From NCBI GenBank assembly GCA_009363875.1, contig CM018690.1, positions 8,234,788-8,298,787 of the forward strand: DNA of 64,000 nucleotides. Reading direction: 5' to 3'. Within the stretch, counting starts at the first letter, position 1, and every line of letters starts with the position of its first letter. This DNA comes from Mikania micrantha (Eukaryota > Streptophyta > Magnoliopsida > Asterales > Asteraceae). Below the pieces are notes generated by a model that was given only the letters and a program-made list of their open reading frames with translations, had not been told where the DNA came from and ran no database searches. Shown here piece by piece: positions 22,107 through 33,000 of the stretch. The translations under genes and the position numbers were made by a program.

Positions 22107-24116
22107 TTACCCCCTCCCTTAACTATCACCTTGTCCTCAAGGTGTAAATCTGGAAAGGATTTCAGCAGTTGTGTAACGTCTTCCCATGTTGCCTCCTGCA
22201 AGGATAAGCCTTCCCATTGAATATGACTTCGCGAAACTAGCTGACCAGCACGTTGAATGGTTCTGTGAGCCAGAACCTTATGAGGTTGCAAAATCAAACT
22301 AGCCTTTGCATCAACCAAGTGAAGAGGAGTGACTTGCTGAGCCGGTAACCCGTTACATTTCTGGAGCATGGAGACATGGAAACGGGGTGAAGCTTAGCCC
22401 AAGCTGGTAGTTGGAGCTTGTACGCCATAGAGCCAATGCACGATAGTACTTGATAAGGGCCAAAATAACGTCTACCCAATTTGTGATGGAGACAAAGACG
22501 AATTGAATCCTGGAGAAATGGTTGAAGCTTGACATACACCTATTCCCCTTCCACAAAATGAACTTCTTTCCTATGACGCTCAGCAAAACTTTTCATACGG
22601 TTTTGGGCCACGTGTAAGTTAGACTTAAGGAGGGATAAAATTTCATCACGAGTTAATAACTGTTCTTCCAGAATGGTATTACCAAAGGAATCCTGAAGAT
22701 AGCGGGAAATAACCGGTGGCTTCCGCCCATACAGCACCTCAAAGGGTGTAAGTTTAGCAGTCGTTTGGTACGATGTATTATACCAAAATTCTGCCCAAGG
22801 AAGAAAAAGCAACCAATCCTTCGGTCGGTCCACAACATAGAACCGTAAGTACATTTCTAAACACTTGTTAAGGGCCTCAGTATGACCATCCGGTTGCGAA
22901 TGGTAAGGAGTACTAAAGGAAACAGTAGTGCCTTGTAAACGGTGTAGTTCCTTCCAAAATTCTGGCATAAATCACACATCACGATTAGAAACGATATCAA
23001 CCGGAATGCCATGTAACCTAACTATTTCCGAAATAAAAACCGTAGCAACTGTCAAGGTATTAAAATGTGTAGGGAGAGCCAAAAAATGACCGTACTTAGA
23101 GAGGCGGTCAACAACCACCATTATAACCGATTTGCCTTGAATAGGGGGGAGGCCAGTGATAAAATCCATTGCAATGCTCTCAAAAACTAATTTAGGAATA
23201 GGCAATGGCTCCAAAAGACCACTTGGTGGCTGAAAGGAAGCTTTATTTTGCTGACAAACGTGGCAATTTGCAACAAATTGCTTGAAATCCTTGCGCATGT
23301 GCTTCCAAAAGAAATTGGAAGACAAGCGATGAAAGCAACGCGTGACTCCCAAATGTCCACCGGTTACCGAAGAGTGAAATTCGGTTAATAGCTGCTGACA
23401 CATATCAGACTCGGTGGGGATGACTGAACGGCCCTGAAAAAATAAAAGTTCATCCTTACAGACATAACCTGGGTGAGAAGTGGCATCCAATTGGAGTTGA
23501 GTGATAATAGATTGCAAGTCAGAATTTTGGGCTGTGAGGGTGCGTAAGGAATCCAAGAAAGTAGGAGAGTGTCAAGAATAAGCCATGACTTGAGCCAAGG
23601 AACCCCTGGAAAGAGCATCAGCCACCATGTTAAGTTTACCCGGTCGATACACGATATCAAAATCAAATCCAAGCAACTTGCCTAACCACTTGTGTTGATC
23701 TGGGGTCTGGATGACTTGTTCTTTGAGATTTTTAAGGGATTCTTGGTCCGTAATGATAAGAAACTTGAGACCCAATAAGTATTGGCGCCATTTGGCAACC
23801 GCTTGAGTGATAGCAAACATTTCGCGTTGATATGTGGAGGCGTGTTGCATGCGGGGGCTTAATTTCTGGCTGAAGAAGGCAATGGGATTTTTTCTTGAGA
23901 CAAAACCGCGCCTATACTCACTCCCGAAGCATCAGTCTCTACCGTAAAAGGTTTCGAAAAATCTGGGAGGCGGAGAACCGGAGTAGAGCTGAGAAGGTTT
24001 TTAAGATGATTGAAAGCATTGGTAGACATAGTAACCCTAGAAGAGTTCGTGAAAGTGGGAGTAGGTAAAAGGGGTTTACCTGAGCCCAAAGATAAGCGAC
24101 CCATACCTTTTTCCAT
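22107..24116 (-). pseudogene. Reina-like pol: RNase H, integrase, chromodomain
   Basis: Reading down the minus strand, the fragment opens with the RT tail and RNase H (TVETDASGVSIGAVLSQ, then TDQESLKNLKEQ and LNMVADALSR). Integrase follows, with the zinc-binding HSSVTGGHLGVTRC and CHVCQQNK and the core acids in MDFITGLP and NRDV; the third acid is in SQPDGHTEALNK. The C-terminal GPYQVL region and a chromodomain-like HIQWEGLSLQEATWEDVTQL end the ORF. Stops and frameshifts are near 23,570, 22,970 and 22,540. The palm of the reverse transcriptase is absent. Confidence 0.88.
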
Positions 24117-24122
24117 TAGAAT

Positions 24123-24846
24123 TCAATTCTCATGAAGTTGGGCCATGTCCATTGCCTCCTCCAATGTAGCCGGACGGTGGATCAACACAGAATGTTTGAT
24201 ATCCGCACGCAATCCAGAGATAAAACACCGAAGCAAAAAATCAGCCGGTAACAACATGGTGCGATTGGATATCTCCTCAAATCGATGGTGATAATCATCA
24301 ATCGTCGTCGTTTGTTGCAATTTAGCAAGGAGGCCTTCCGGTTCTTCCAATTCCTTCGTTCGAAACGGTGGGTAAGTGCGCTAGTAAATTCCGACCACGT
24401 AGTAAATTGGGAGTGACGATGAATCCAATCAAACCAATCAGCAACAAAATCATCCAAATAAAAGGAAGAAATGATCAACCGTTCGGAATCTGGAATGTTG
24501 TAAAAAGCAAAATATCGGTTCGCTTGGGCCACCCATCGCTCAGGATTAGATTCATTAAAACGCAGCAGATGAATCGGCGCCTGTTTATGGCGACCCAGGA
24601 TAGATCCGCCCTCACCATTTGATCCTTCACCATGATGTTGCATCACTGACGGTGTTTGATTCGCCAACATCCCCACCTGTACACACAACTTATTGAGTAC
24701 CTTCTTCGTATCCTCCAAGGAGGAAGGTAGCAGCACCACATCCGATTGTTGAGCAGTATTGGCGACTTGAGATTGCAGGTTCTTTTGAGATTCCTGCAAT
24801 GCCTTGATATGATCATCAAAAACTTTGAGTCGGGTACCATCAGCCA
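24123..24846 (-). pseudogene. Reina-like gag, truncated
   Basis: The minus-strand ORF starts MADGTRLKVFDDHIKALQES just inside the primer site. It contains the capsid region (RFNESNPERWVAQANRYFAFY, then SSFYLDDFVADWFDWIHR). A frameshift near 24,350 moves the frame to LLAKLQQTTTIDDYHHRFEE. It ends at AMDMAQLHEN with no zinc knuckle. The sequence then jumps directly to RNase H, so the rest of gag, protease and most of the reverse transcriptase were deleted. Confidence 0.85.
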
Positions 24847-24874
24847 TAATGCTAATGGTCAATGAAAGCACCAA

Positions 24875-25214
24875 TAAAGTGATTCAATATAACATACACA
24901 CACATGATATAAAATAGAAGATTTGTTATTACTCAAACTGGAATGATGATAAAAGAATTACAGTGATCATAAGAGAAAGATGGGAAAAGAACACACAATA
25001 ACTAATTTTCATAATGACATTCTCTCTCATCCTATCCTTATATTATGCATGCACTGTGGTCCCCTCCCCCATCCATGTGCCTCATTTTATCACATAATAT
25101 TTGTATTGGGCCGGTGGTTTCTTGGGCCTATTGCTTCTTCTCTGGATCCCCATGTTACTCACTTTATCATCACAATTATCCTTGGGCTGCTGCTGCTCTA
25201 TGGTGTTCATAACA
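24875..25214 (-). repeat. 5' LTR of Reina-like element
   Basis: This 340-bp repeat pairs with 21771-22106. The TTGGTGC primer-site motif abuts its lower-coordinate end, which fixes the element on the minus strand. Confidence 0.92.
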
Positions 25215-25380
25215 TCCCTCCTATATTTTGGGTAAAAGTTGTTCACACTAGCTCCCGCCTTCACAGTATTTTACCCACCAAAAAGCTCAACTTAAGTTGT
25301 AGCATTTAGAGTTTTATCGTTGATGATGCAAAAAATTGTCTTTGTTACAAACAAAGTAAATAAAAAATGTTTGTTTTGTT

Positions 25381-26476
25381 TAGGGGTGTAAAAAGCTGGG
25401 AGACGAGCCTAAATTAGGCTTGTTTATTAAAGAAAGCTTAAGCGCAAGCTTTATTTCTAAAATTCAAACTCATATGAAAATTTTCTCGACTTGTTTATTA
25501 TTTGATAATTTAACTTTTATTATTAATCATACACACATACTTCATCTGTATAATATAAATTATTTATTGTTTTATAATTTTTGTTTGTAAAAATAATTAG
25601 TTATATAGATACACACTTATTTAATAAATATAAATTATATAAATAAAATCTCGTTTATGTTCGCGAGCCAGCTCAAGCTCGATAACTAAAGAGTCATATT
25701 TCAATGCTTGAACACATGCTTAGGCTCATTTAGGCTCAACTTATTCAAACTCTTTACTTATCTGATAAATAATATCTCACTTGCCAACTTAATTCGTTTA
25801 CACTTCTAATTTTGTTCACAAAATTTTTATATTATAAAAAAGACGTTCAACCTATTTACAGAGGGTAAACAAATCAATCCGAGTATTTCACAAGTCGGAT
25901 TGATTTGTTTACACTTCTAGCCTTATCTACAAATTTGTATAAAAGATTATTTAGAATGACTTAAATCTATGGCTAGAGGTGTAAACAAATCAATCCAACT
26001 TGTGAAATACTTGTATTTGAATTGGTAATAGGCTCAAGCGAGTCAACCCTAAATGAGCCCAAGCTCGAAATACGACTCATTTATTTACTGAGCATGGGCT
26101 TTACATATCGAGCTCGAGTCAACTTATGAGCCTAAACAAATTTATTATTTATATAAGTTTTATTTATTGTATATTTATAAAACTAATTATTTCTATATAT
26201 AAATTTATGATAAATATATTCAAATTATTTATTTTATGTTAAATTTGGAAAGTACAAAGATAAATACATATATCAAATTAGTAACTAAAATAATAAATTG
26301 AATTATTAAAACATAAACGAGCCGAGCTCGAGGCTAAAAATTTTCCATCGATTCGAGCTCAAACTTTGAAAATAAAGTTCTTAACAAACCAAGCTCGAGT
26401 CATATTTATTCAAAACAAAACAAGCTAAAATGTTAACCAGCTCAAACTCGTTTTAGCTGGCCTTATTTACACCCTT
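25381..26476. mobile_element. hAT-like MITE cluster with TAGGGGTGTAAA ends
   Basis: The block begins TAGGGGTGTAAA and ends with the near inverse TTTACACCCTTA. Inside, further inverted copies such as TAGAGGTGTAAACAAATC (25,974) and a near-perfect palindrome at 25,868-25,920 suggest nested related elements. Many GAGCTCGAG and AAGCTCG motifs occur. There is no coding capacity. The terminal sequence resembles plant hAT MITEs, but no clean 8-bp target duplication was found. Confidence 0.5.
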
Positions 26477-26491
26477 AGTCATGTCATGCCT

Positions 26492-26706
26492 ACTAAAGGG
26501 TTTCTAGCATAACGGTATTGCAATGAAGGGGAGAAGTTGCACCTCATTGATGTCAGGGGTTCAAACCTGAGTAGAGGAGAAGGTTTATAGATTTATCCGG
26601 TTCCCGCTTATCTGGTGGGTGAAGGAGTGACGACTTAGCCTGCCCTTGAATGTGTGCTCATGTGACCTTAAATCAGTCATTCAGCCTGAAGCAGTAAAAA
26701 AAAAAC
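26492..26706 (+). mobile_element. tRNA-derived SINE with 13-bp target duplication
   Basis: This 215-bp element lies between two copies of TCATGTCATGCCT (26479-26491 and 26707-26719). A pol III A-box-like TAGCATAACGGTATTG sits near the start and a clear B box, GGTTCAAACCTGA, about 50 bases later. It ends in a run of A. These are the marks of a plant tRNA-derived SINE. Confidence 0.85.
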
Positions 26707-27015
26707 TCATGTCATGCCTTTACAACCTCAACTCCTCAAGTAAACAATAACGCTAGCTTCTAAAATTTATATGTTCTAAAGATGCTCAAAATGATAATCT
26801 TACCAAAAAAATTACAGTTCCTGAAAAAGGGCGGTTCGAAACTAGCGCGGCACCTTAAGGTTTATGCAGGGTTTTAACCCCGTCCTCCCATCACAGACAG
26901 TCGTCATCTTCGATCAATTCATGTATTCCAAACGATTGCTTCCCCCATTACTAACCACAACATAATTCGACAATACTTTCACAAATATTCATACAATCTA
27001 TCCCCAAATCACAAA

Positions 27016-30000
27016 TTGATGTTCAGCACCCAATCCTATAGTCTCTTGGGTTTATCAATCACTCAATCTCACTTCCCCACAACTGATATAAACCCCACAA
27101 AAGATTTTCCCTTAAATTCAGCAAACAGATCCAAAGTTATGTGGAGAAACTTCTTCCAACGACTGTCTTCAAGAATCCCAGCAAGTTCTTCCCTAAAGTC
27201 CCTTTCGTTTCGCCGCAACTTTTGGGGGCATTCTCGAAATCCAGTTAGTTTTGAGAAATTTGCATTTAAAGTTATGGATATCGATTGTTGTTCATCAAGT
27301 AAAGCAAACCCAGAAAGAAATTTCTTCCAAATGGGTCAAATTTTTGCTATTGGAGGGGGAAATCACTTAGGTTTCAATGTAAAAAGATTTGCTAGTGTTG
27401 CAGAGGCTGTTGTTTCTTCATCAACTGATGCAGATGAGGAAATCAACGGTGGCGATGAGGTTAAAAAATTGTTGGATGAAATGGGGAAACAAGAACAGAG
27501 ACAGACAATTAGGGGTTGGTGGAGGCAGAAACGGGAGAAAACGGGCAGCAATTGGAATTATATGAAGCTTAAACGGCGGCAAGTTAAAATTGAAACCGAA
27601 GCATGGGAACAAGCAGCTAAAGAGTACAGAGAGCTTTTGAGTGATATGTGTGAACAGAAATTAGCACCTAATTTGCCTTATATGAAGTCATTGTTTCTTG
27701 GGTGGTTTGAACCATTATGCAAAAAGATTGATCAAGATCAGCAATTGTGTAGGCAAAGAAAGCTTAAGACTGCATATGCGCCTTATTTTGATTTGCTTCC
27801 AGCTGATAAGATGGCGGTTATTACAATGCATAAGATCATGGCGTTGATAATGACAGGAGGGGAGAATGGCTGTGCTAGAGTTGTATCAGCTTCTTGTAGC
27901 GTCGGTGAAGCCATTGAACAGGAGGTGTGAGTAATTTCTCATTTGCTAATGAAGTATGTTTGTGTTTTTGTTATTGTTTGAACGGTTTGTTTTGAGTGCT
28001 AGGTTAAAAGTGAGGGTGATTACCAATATTTATGGTCAAAAAAATGTTAAATTCGAGTATGCAACACATGCGTCTCCATATCTGATTATTATGACCCTGA
28101 AAAATGAGAAAATCAGAATCATAATTTGTTTTTGCAAAACTCTCTAGACGCATATCCAGACACCCTTAATTGTAAAAGCAAACTGTTAACTTGATCATCT
28201 CTCTTGTAAATAATGTTTATCATTGTAGTGTAAACCCTGTATTTTGATTTGTTATTTCTGGTGCTTTTTGTATGTATCAGATTAGGATACACAATTTCTT
28301 GGAGAAAACAAGAACTAAAAAAGCTGCAAAAGGAGTGAAACAAGTAGAAAAAGTTCTTGATATAAAGAGCAAGGAAGAAGAGGGGGGACTACATAAGAAA
28401 GTTAACAGACTGATTAAAAACAAGAAGTTGCAAGTTGTGGGGCAAATTATGAAGGGACATGATGATTCAAAACCATGGTCTTCGCCTGTTAAAGCTCAGG
28501 TTTGAGGTCATTGGTTCATATTTACACATTTCAAATAATCATGCATACATGCACACACATGTATGTATATTTATATACTTCTGTGTATTAAAATCTTTTC
28601 AGGTGGGAAGTCATCTGATTGAACTGCTTTTGCAGTCGGCATATATACAGCCTCCAGCTGATCAATTGGATGGTGATATGCCACCTGATATTCGACCTGC
28701 ATTTGTACACACATTTAGGATTTCAGGGAAAGAAGGACGGTAAGGATTTATTCTCTTTTTAGGTTGTAAAATGGGCAGTTGGGAAGGGGTAAATTATTTA
28801 AAACAAGAGAGTTAACTCACCAAAAATTTTCTTTGACCATTTTTGTCAATTTCATTAACAATTATTATTTCAAATGCACATACAACTGTTACTAAAATTG
28901 TGATCCGGTTTATTTGAGAATTTTTTTTTTGGTGATTTTAAATACTGTAATATAACAAATATAATTAAGTGACTTTCTTTTGAAACAGGAAGATGGGAAG
29001 AAGATATGGTGTTATTGAATGTGACCCATCAGTTCGAAAAGGACTAGAGAGAGCGGTAAGCTGCAGATATTTTCCATTTCAGAATTTTCTACTGTTTTCT
29101 GTTTAAGTGAAGTTGCTGTAAATGAAAATATAAATTTAAGTTTGCTTCTGGTTCTAACCATTTTTTTCTTCTAATGCTGTAACAGTCGAAACACGTGGTT
29201 ATGCCTTATATGCCAATGTTGATACCTCCTGTCAAGTGGACAGGGTAAGATATTTGAATTCTTGAACAAAAATTTGATTTATAATCGACTATCAGTTACC
29301 AGAGCCGGCTCCCTAACGTTACTATATTAGGCAATTGCCTAGGGCCCCATATTTTTTGGGGCCCCATATGGTTCGGTTTCACGGTCGGGTATATCCCCAA
29401 ACATTTGGTCGATTAGCTTCAAAAGTTTGAAACCATAGTCAACGGTTTGGTTTATGATTTTTACTAAAAACCAGACTGGACCGTGCGTGTTTATGCATGC
29501 ATACATGCGTACATACATATATGTGTATATATGTCTATATTATGTATATATGTATCCACATGGTCAATGATTTAGGTGTTATTCAATAAAAAAATATATA
29601 TGGGATTGCAATGTGATTAGCTCGTCTCATACTGTAAAATGGTAAGGTTTGATTCAATTTTAATTGTTAACGGATTCAAAGAGCCAAACCAGAAAGCCAA
29701 AACCCAGAAAGCTCAAATCGTAAACCAAATCGAAACCAAACCCTTAATAACGGTTTGGTTTTATTTTTAAATGTTATTTTTTGTTTTAGTTAGTCATAAA
29801 CCATTATTTACAGTTTCACGAAAATCGGACCATAAATACCCTTAATAAAGTCGTCTAAGCTTGCATAGAATAAATAAATCAAATGGACATAGGAAAATTT
29901 TGTAAGTTCTCGAAGGGATGAAGGGCCCCAGATTTTAATGCCGCCTAGGGCCCTCAAATTAGTTGAGCCGGACCTGTCAGTTACAATCTGTCTTATGAAA

Positions 30001-33000
30001 AATTTTTTTGTTAAGTTTATAATATTAAATTAAATACTAGCCCTTTTATCGAGTGGGTCCACAAGAGTCCCCCATTTTATCATTATGCCCGGCATTCAAA
30101 AAACATATATGTATATATGTAATAATCGTAGTTTTTTTATGAACTATGTGCGTAGTTTTTTATATGTATTTGCTATTTGCATTCTTTGATGGTCTTTTGA
30201 CTGGTTTCCAGTTATGACAAAGGAGCTCACTTCTTTTTACCATCGTATATTATGCGCATTCATGGAGCTAAGCAACAACGTGAAGTGCTTAAAAGGACAC
30301 CTAAGGAGAATCTGCAGCCAGTTTTTGATGTTAGCATCGGTCCATTCCTAATATTTTATTTTCCCTTTTTTAGTCTACATTTTCATTGGGTGATTGAATA
30401 TGTTTTTAAAATGATTATAAGTTTTATGTGAAATTAAAAATGATTATGGGTGTGACTTTTTGTTTATTTCTCAAGTCAAAATGATTAAAAAAAAAAGGAA
30501 TTAACTATTGAGATAGACGTAAAATTACCAGTAACTGGTTTTTAAAGTGACATCCAAACACTTTAATCTACTGACATTCTGTCTTGACGTTGGACATCCT
30601 TTTCTTTTGTGGGTCAGGCCTTGGACACCCTTGGAAACACAAAATGGAGGGTGAATAAGAGGGTATTAACCGTGGTTGACCGGATATGGTCTAATGGTGG
30701 TCGACTTGCTGGTTTGGTTGACCGCCATGATGTAAGTTATCTTACAACTTCATCACATATGATCTAACAACACATTTTTATTAACTTCCAAAAGATAAAT
30801 TTTAATTATCACCACCAGATTCCTTTGCCAGAGAAACCATGCACAGAAGATGAAGAACAACTAACAAAGTGGAAATGGAAAGTCAAAAAAGTGAAGAAGG
30901 AGAACCGAGAAAGATATTCCCAAAGGTGTGATGTGGATCTCAAACTAACCGTAAGATCACATGCCCCCTAAAAGTAATAGTAAAAGTAATAAATTAAAGT
31001 AAGTTCCCTCAATTGAAGCAAAGAAAACTATTAACTAGTTTATTATTGAATGACAGGTGGCACGAAAGATGAAAGATGAAGCGGGATTTTTCTACCCACA
31101 CAATCTAGATTTCAGGGGTCGTGCATACCCGATGCATCCACATTTGAACCATCTTGGTTCAGATCTGTGTCGGGGTGTATTGGAGTTTGCAGAGGGCCGA
31201 CCACTTGGCGGTTCAGGTCTTAGGTGGCTGAAGATACACCTTGCGAATCTATTTGCTGGTGGGGTTGACAAATTATCACTTGAGGGACGAATAGCATTCA
31301 CAGAAAATCATTTGGATGATATATTTGATTCTGCTGATAGACCGCTTGATGGTGAACGTTGGTGGTTGAATGCTGAAGATCCGTTTCAGTGTTTGGCTGT
31401 CTGCATTAATCTTGCTGAAGCTTTAAGAAGCCCATCTCCAGAAACAGTTATTTCACATATTCCTGTACACCAGGTACGAATTGACCTTTGTTGTCAAAAG
31501 AACCCATCCCAACAAAAATGCCTCTGTAAGGGCTAGGCGCAGATCTATATTTATTTTACAAAAGCCACAATAGGCGATGACTCTAATGTAAGTGCAAGAG
31601 TATTAAGGTGCATGCTTTTTTGAAAAAAAAAACATTATTATTATTTTTTTTTGGATTGTTTAAATGTTGATATCAAGTTTTTTGGATTTGTTTTGATTTA
31701 ATTTAAAGTTATACCTAGAAAAATACAACAATTAACATATATGACATTGATTATGAACATTTGGTATTGGTTTTGAATATTTGGTTTTGGTTTTTGAACA
31801 TTTGGCATTGGTTTTGAACATTTGGTTTGTGAAAGAGTGTTAACTTTAAATATAATATATTTTTTTTTCTCACCTACGTGGGTTTTTTCCCCTCAAGCTA
31901 TCACTTTTAATTCGCCTAGGCCTCGAACGAGACCTTTGCAATATAATGTTCATATGTGTGGGCCCTCAAGGGGGAAAAGTAAATTTGCACTAATTTTAAC
32001 GTTATTTTACTTATTTTGTGAAAATAACGTTAAAAGCGCTGGGAGAATTAACTTTAAACAATAATTTTGAGCCGGGGACTCTTTCGGAGCAATCTCTCTA
32101 TCCCAACTGAGATCATAGTTGTCAAAAGCCATCGAGCGCTCGCCTAGCAAAAAAAAAGCCTGGTGGATGAAAGGTGCCTCGCGGGAGCCTAGGCTCACTT
32201 TGGTGACTTTTCGGTGAGATTCCGACAAAATTCTGGAATATCCGGCAAAATTTTGGAAAATCCGGCAAAGTTCAAAAAAAATCAACCATAAGCCAATCTA
32301 AAACAATCATAAAAAGGTTTTTATACTTTAAAAACTCTATATAACTAGATTATTAATTGTTTTATAGTTAGATTTTATATATTTTTTAAAAAATTTTAAG
32401 CCTAAAACATGTCAAACCTCTAAAAATGGTAATTTAATATTATGTGCCACGCTTTTTTTTGCCCCTTGCGCCTAGGCTCAGGGCGCGGTTTATGCGCATT
32501 GAATGTGTCTTGCGCCATTGACAACTATGACTGGGATAGGGGTAAGGTTTGTCTTCATCCTTCCCTCCCAGACCCTACTAAAGAGTGTGTATATGCTTGT
32601 TAAGTTAGTTTGTATGTTTGAATGAAATCTACAATATAAATGTGTGTGTGTGTTTGGAGGGAGAAAGAGGGGGTGTTTGGATTGAACGTGTGCTCAAAAT
32701 TGATCATGTAATATTGAATAATCAAAATCTGTTGTTTTAGTGAACATTAGACAATGAACATTAGCAGAAGTAGGTTATTGTAAAACTAGAAATTAGAAAC
32801 TAGAAACTGTATAATCATTTCAAAATGCACATCGAAATGACATAAACTGTTGGCCTCTATTAGACAATTAATGTTCGGTCACGAAACGCTTTATGTAATA
32901 TTATATGAAAGGTCTCATTTATGTTGGATCATATGAAAGGTTTCTTGTATGTGTGGGCCATCAAGGGGCTAAAGTAAAATTGCACTAATTTTAACGTTAT

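Larger units (their letters stand above)
21771..25214 (-). mobile_element. Ty3/gypsy chromovirus (Reina-like), internally deleted
   Basis: Two LTRs of about 336-340 bp bound this minus-strand element: 21771-22106 (3' LTR) and 24875-25214 (5' LTR). On the minus strand they start TGTTATGA and end CACTTCA or CACTTTA. A perfect 5-bp target duplication, TCCCT, lies at 21766-21770 and 25215-25219. A primer-site-like TTGGTGCTTTCATTG directly follows the 5' LTR. Short LTRs and a C-terminal chromodomain-like segment fit the Reina group. Coding parts are decayed and a central block is missing. It sits in the integrase region of the copia remnant. Confidence 0.92.
7100..25305 (+). mobile_element. Decayed Ty1/copia element split by two later insertions
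   Basis: Three segments belong to one copia retrotransposon: 7100-8360 (gag and downstream), 21265-21770 (GAG-pre-integrase and integrase) and 25215-about 25305 (rest of integrase). The first segment begins with a copia N-terminal/UBN2-like gag ORF (7100-7402) containing ESWVKIDSIFLHWIYGTLS. Across the first gap, removing the Mutator-like element and one copy of its target duplication restores GHPGPEVLNFL, the GAG-pre-integrase signature. Across the second gap, IHCHLP continues into PPIFW and LPTKKLN, the usual copia integrase end. The element has many frameshifts and stops. Neither LTR was recognised. Confidence 0.8.
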
